DNA of 23,304 bases from Apostichopus californicus (lineage: Eukaryota > Echinodermata > Holothuroidea > Aspidochirotida > Stichopodidae): contig JAIPMN010002921.1 in assembly GCA_020650975.1 (NCBI GenBank), forward strand, positions 751 through 24,054. The letters are read 5' to 3'. The position numbers and the translations under genes are program-made. Positions 20,100 to 23,304 of this stretch are shown here, piece after piece (position 1 is the stretch's first letter; each line of letters starts with the position of its first letter). The notes under the pieces were generated by a model. That model saw only the letters and a program-made list of their open reading frames with translations. It did no database searches and was not told where the DNA came from.

Positions 20100-21164
20100 C
20101 CTGTTTTGTCAGAGTCTGTGAGTGGACCAGTTGGGAGGATGATGAGGATGGTGCTCCTGTCAATCACAATCTTCCAACAGAGGAAGAATGGGTGGAGGAC
20201 GTCATAAAACTACACCCAGATGCCTGTGGGTATCCTGGATACACTGTTGATATTGAGTGCCGTATGGTCAGTATGCCAAATGTAACTTTTGAAGACATCT
20301 CCGGTCAGGAAGTCTGCTGCGACTTGGAAGATGGATTGGTTTGCGAAAACAGACCGGATGCTCTGTGCCCTAACTATGAGATAAGGCTGAGGTGCTGTAG
20401 GCACATACCTTGTGATGAATACAGCACAGTAGGTACAACAACACCTGCCACAACACACTCCACCACCCAACCGACTCTGCCTCCCGAAGAAACAACAGCA
20501 GAAGAAACGACAGCAGAAGACACGACAGTGGAAGTTACCACAACCCTCCCTCCTACAATAAAAACATCAACAGCAGAGCCAACGACTGTTCCTACCACTA
20601 CGGTCTCCACAGCGGCGCCAACTACCAAACCAAGTACAACCAATGAAGAAACAACAGCAGAGGATACCACTATGGAGGAAACAACCACCACACCTTCTAC
20701 GGCTGCACCTACCACCACTACACCTTCTACGGCTGCACCTACAACAACCACACCCTCCACGGCTGCACCTACAACAACCACACCCTCCACGGCTGCACCT
20801 ACAACCACTTCACCTTCTACGGCTGCACCTACAACAACCACACCCTCCACGGCTGCACCTACAACAACCACACCCTCCACGGCTGCACCTACAACCACCA
20901 CACCTTCTACAGCTGCACCTACAACCACTACAGCTTCTACTGCTGCACCTACAACAACCACACCCTCCACGGCTGCACCTACAACCACCACACCCTCCAC
21001 AGCTGCACCTACAACCACTACACCTTCTACTGCTGTACCTACCACTACAACACCTTCTACGGCTGCACCTACCACAACAGCACCAATGTCAACATCAACC
21101 CTGCCAACTCCACAAATCCTTACCTTCCCAACCCAAACCAATCCTCAACAACAGAAGACAACTG
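20100..21164 (+). CDS. CysD (WxxW) + Thr/Pro/Ala repeat exon, CysD 8
   Basis: Exon of 355 codons. Residues 2-105 or so are a CysD domain with CEWTSW followed by EDDEDGAPVN, diverging from the usual DDENGG. It has eleven cysteines, the extra one in a CC pair (QEVCCDLEDG). The loop between the third and fourth Cys is extended (CGYPGYTVDIEC). One potential N-glycosylation site, NVT, is present. The tail of about 250 residues begins with two acidic islands (LPPEETTAEETTAEDTTVEV and NEETTAEDTTMEETT), then thirteen 10-residue TTTTPSTAAP units. The acceptor is TTTACCAACAG|CC and the donor CTG|GTGAGT, phase 1 on both sides. The repeat gives this exon far more Ala and Pro than its neighbours. Confidence 0.92.
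20681..21070 (+). repeat. 30-bp tandem coding repeat, 13 copies
   Basis: Exactly 390 bp, that is thirteen units of 30 bp with no indels, typified by ACAACAACCACACCCTCCAC then GGCTGCACCT, encoding TTTTPSTAAP. Substitutions alter three units (TTTSPSTAAP, TTTTASTAAP, TTTTPSTAVP). Most other differences are silent (CCCTCCACG versus CCTTCTACG) and alternate along the array. Confidence 0.96.
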
Positions 21165-21901
21165 GTGAGTTTCTTGTATCTTTATAGAATTCAAGCTTAA
21201 ATTAATCAATAATGCTGTAATTATAGGACATAGCAGTCTAAAAATTGTGACTTCATTTTGTATTTCTTTTGTCATATATCTTGAATGGATCCCTTTTGAA
21301 AATAGAAAAAATAGTTAAAGGAAGCAAAATCTTGGTAATATATCTGGTTATTTTCAATCCTACTAACCAATATTTTTGTTAATATGATATATAATATATA
21401 TATATATTTGTTGATATCAGTTTATGCCTGACCCTTGAATAAGATACTGCCCATTTGCTTTAAGGAGAAAGTGTGTGTTCCATTGGGGCAGCTTAGTGAA
21501 GCCTAGGAAGAAGTTTTCAATCTTCAAAATACCATTGTTGCAATTGAATACCAAATGAAATCTTTGGTGACAATTTTGAGAACTTCATTTTCCAGATCCC
21601 TTCCTTACAGTAGCCAGCTCAGGTGTTTATCTAGTTAGCTGTTTGTCAGGGATGTTGAGATCCAGGGCAGGTACACAGGACAATTATTTCACGGGACCCC
21701 CTTTTTTGAAGACTTCATAAAAATGCAAATTTATATTGTCTTCATCCCAGTTTGCCCCAGGGCCCCTCATTGATCTAATCCAACAAGCGCATTCCTCCCT
21801 CTCGTCAGGCCTGCTGTTAGCTGTTTTGAAAAAGAGCGTCTTTTATTAAAATACTAACTGTAACGTATATTATATTTTGATTTTTGTTTTATCGTTGCCA
21901 G
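21165..21901 (+). other. Intron (phase 1)
   Basis: Intron of 737 bases between CysD exons 8 and 9, with donor GTGAGT and acceptor TTTTATCGTTGCCAG. It contains an AT dinucleotide microsatellite around 21383-21410. Nothing else is recognised. Confidence 0.78.
21383..21410. repeat. AT-rich microsatellite
   Basis: A run of mostly alternating A and T (ATATATAATATATATATATA type) within the intron. No function is inferred. Confidence 0.75.
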
Positions 21902-22381
21902 AGTGTTATGTGGAAGTCTGTGAATGGACGGACTGGGAAGATGACGAGAATGGCGGTAAAGTCGATTATAGTAAACCAAAAGAGGAGGAGAGTATCGACG
22001 ACATGAAAGAGCAAAATCTGGATATTTGTGGAGAGGCTGTAGACATCGAATGTAGGATTCAGTCCATGCCAGATTTCCCATTCGAAGACATAGAAGGACA
22101 AGAAGTGACTTGCGATCTAACAGGCGGTTTATTATGTTTGAACGATCTCCAGCAGTTCTCATTCTGTCACAATTACGAAGCTAGGATCCGTTGTTGTCGG
22201 ATGGAACCTTGTGGTACCACACCGGTGGTGACCACGACGAGTCCAACCACAACATCTGTGCCAACCACCACCGTGGTGACAACAGAACAGAGCACAACAA
22301 CTCTGCCTACCACAGTACCCAAAACACCCACCACTACCAAATTAACCACAACGGTGTTGCCAACTACACATGGAACGACCC
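21902..22381 (+). CDS. CysD (WxxW) + short Thr-rich exon, CysD 9
   Basis: Exon of 160 codons, the last one recognised in the window. Residues 2-104 are a CysD domain with CEWTDW, then EDDENGGKVDY and KEEESIDDM. It has ten cysteines, with VTC at the variable position. The tail of about 56 residues is Thr/Pro-rich, with no long repeat and, unlike most other segments, no acidic island. The acceptor is TATCGTTGCCAG|AG and the donor CCC|GTAAGT, phase 1. The frame continues 41 codons past the donor to a stop at 22504-22506 through a cysteine-bearing stretch. I favour the strong donor, so the gene should continue in a further exon, probably beyond the window. Confidence 0.9.
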
Positions 22382-23304
22382 GTAAGTACGAAATTAACCT
22401 TTGCCAAAAGCTGGCTGCCTGCTGTGTATGCGGATTGCTCATACAACAGAAAAACTGCATCTTCCATGAGCGCTATTGCCTCGATCACCATCGGTTACTA
22501 CGGTAACAACCACAACTCCTTACTGCTCTAACCCACTCATGACTCCATGTATATAGAAGAATTGCCATAAAATGCAGCATCTTGATGAAAACCATGGTAA
22601 AGTATCGGACATCTTCAAGAGAATTAGTGATTGCTTTGCATTGTACATTTAATACATAATATATACTCTATCTGATCACTGTCACGTATTATTCAATCAT
22701 GCATTCCATGCTTGCAGTTAAATAAATTCACCAATACATCTGTGTACTGTACTTATTCCAGAGTCATGTGTGCTAGTATAGTATATTGCTTAGAATATTT
22801 ATCGGGTATGAATTGACCGAATTGACTGCAACTAATGTTCAATACAACCACATGATGTGATTTAAGGCCACCCTGTCAAAGGTAGTATGCTGGAGCATTA
22901 TATGCAGCCTGGCCATTAACCTTAGAACTGTGATCTGTTCTTTCACACAATGGGCACATGCTGAGAGTACCTCATTTTTTTGATATTAATTCAGCCTTGT
23001 AGAATATTGCAGATTTCTCCTGTTTTCTCTTTTTTTCATGCAGTATCTAAATTAGTTTTTTTTAGGGGGAAAAAGGGGAAACTTTCATTAGATGAAATAG
23101 GAAGTCAACATTAGGATAAAAGTTCTGCAAACCTATGCCCGGTAGAGTGTTGAAAATTGTTAATTGACAATTGAATAGTATGCTCATATAAATCATAATA
23201 GATCATGAAGAATAAAGCAGTTATGTAGTGCCTACAATAGCATTGTGAAATTTTATTCAAAAGCTCTTTTGCAGTCATTCGGAATTTCAATGCCATACAT
23301 ATAG
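22382..23304 (+). other. Downstream intron or 3' flank, no clear exon
   Basis: 923 bases after the last recognised exon. No CysD or Thr-rich coding stretch is visible. It contains AATAAA at 22721 and 23211, and a strong acceptor-like tract ending TTTTTTTCATGCAG at 23043 followed by a short open reading frame (see next entry). It is either the start of a longer intron or the 3' end of the gene. Confidence 0.6.
23044..23114 (+). CDS. Possible short terminal exon (weak)
   Basis: If the last donor at 22382 is joined to the strong pyrimidine-tract acceptor at 23042-23043, the phase fits and gives a basic 23-residue tail (LSKLVFFRGKKGKLSLDEIG then SQH) followed by TAG, with AATAAA about 100 bases downstream at 23211. 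The composition is unlike the rest of the protein and there is no family match, so the call rests only on splice signal, phase and the nearby poly(A) signal. A chance arrangement is more likely than not. Confidence 0.2.

Noticed and set aside
14488..21141. Long Val/Gly-rich open frames on the minus strand opposite the Thr-rich exons (for example 14488-15297, 16081-17091, 18915-19514, 20374-21141)
   Set aside because: They are the reverse complement of Thr codons read in one frame (ACC/ACA/ACT giving GTG/GTT and GGT), which avoids stops automatically. They follow the repeats exactly and lack independent gene signals.
14925..21200. Gln/Pro/Leu-rich plus-strand frames overlapping the repeats (14925-15284, 20643-21200)
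   Set aside because: Shifted-frame readings of the same tandem repeats; the sense frame has the CysD domains, splice phase and mucin composition.
22710..22725. Acceptor-like CATGCTTGCAG at 22717 as the start of the last exon
   Set aside because: In phase it gives only two residues before TAA. The pyrimidine tract is poor compared with the one at 23043.
1..23304. tRNA, rRNA, CRISPR array or recognisable transposase
   Set aside because: I looked on both strands and saw no tRNA-like arms, spaced direct repeats with unique spacers, or transposase or reverse-transcriptase motifs.

Overview
This is a stretch of animal nuclear genome: AT-rich introns, canonical GT-AG splice sites, and no bacterial-style gene spacing. 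I read it as the middle to 3' part of one large plus-strand gene for a secreted gel-forming-type mucin. No start codon, signal peptide, VWD/C8/TIL or cystine-knot domain lies in the window, so both ends of the gene are probably outside it. The protein family (mucin CysD, also called the WxxW domain) and the moderately sized introns suggest an invertebrate deuterostome such as an amphioxus, hemichordate or echinoderm. The sequence alone does not decide between these.

Layout: a long Ser-rich exon (1-2213) made mostly of a 144-bp tandem repeat; a 60-bp Ser/Thr micro-exon (3708-3767); an exon carrying only a CysD domain (5159-5500); a Thr-rich exon (8222-8779); then eight exons (from 11830 to 22381), each encoding one CysD domain of about 104 residues followed by its own Thr/Pro-rich mucin segment of 32 to about 340 residues. 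In total there are twelve exons, about 3,200 codons and nine CysD domains. Every internal exon is a multiple of 3 in length, and every junction splits a codon after its first base (phase 1-1). The gene is therefore a set of interchangeable cassettes.

Together these parts encode an extended, heavily O-glycosylated chain with compact disulfide-bonded CysD knots at intervals. CysD domains of vertebrate MUC2, MUC5AC and MUC5B are implicated in non-covalent or cross-linking contacts between mucin chains. The most notable details are an extra, eleventh cysteine in three of the nine CysD domains, loss of the first Trp of the WxxW motif in the first domain, a recurring acidic motif inside the Thr-rich segments, and a separate tandem-repeat expansion in almost every exon.

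The introns contain no RNA gene or transposon that I can recognise. One of them holds a direct tandem duplication of about 450 bp (6691-7592). After the last recognised exon, 22382-23304 has no clear exon, only a weak candidate terminal exon and two AATAAA sites.
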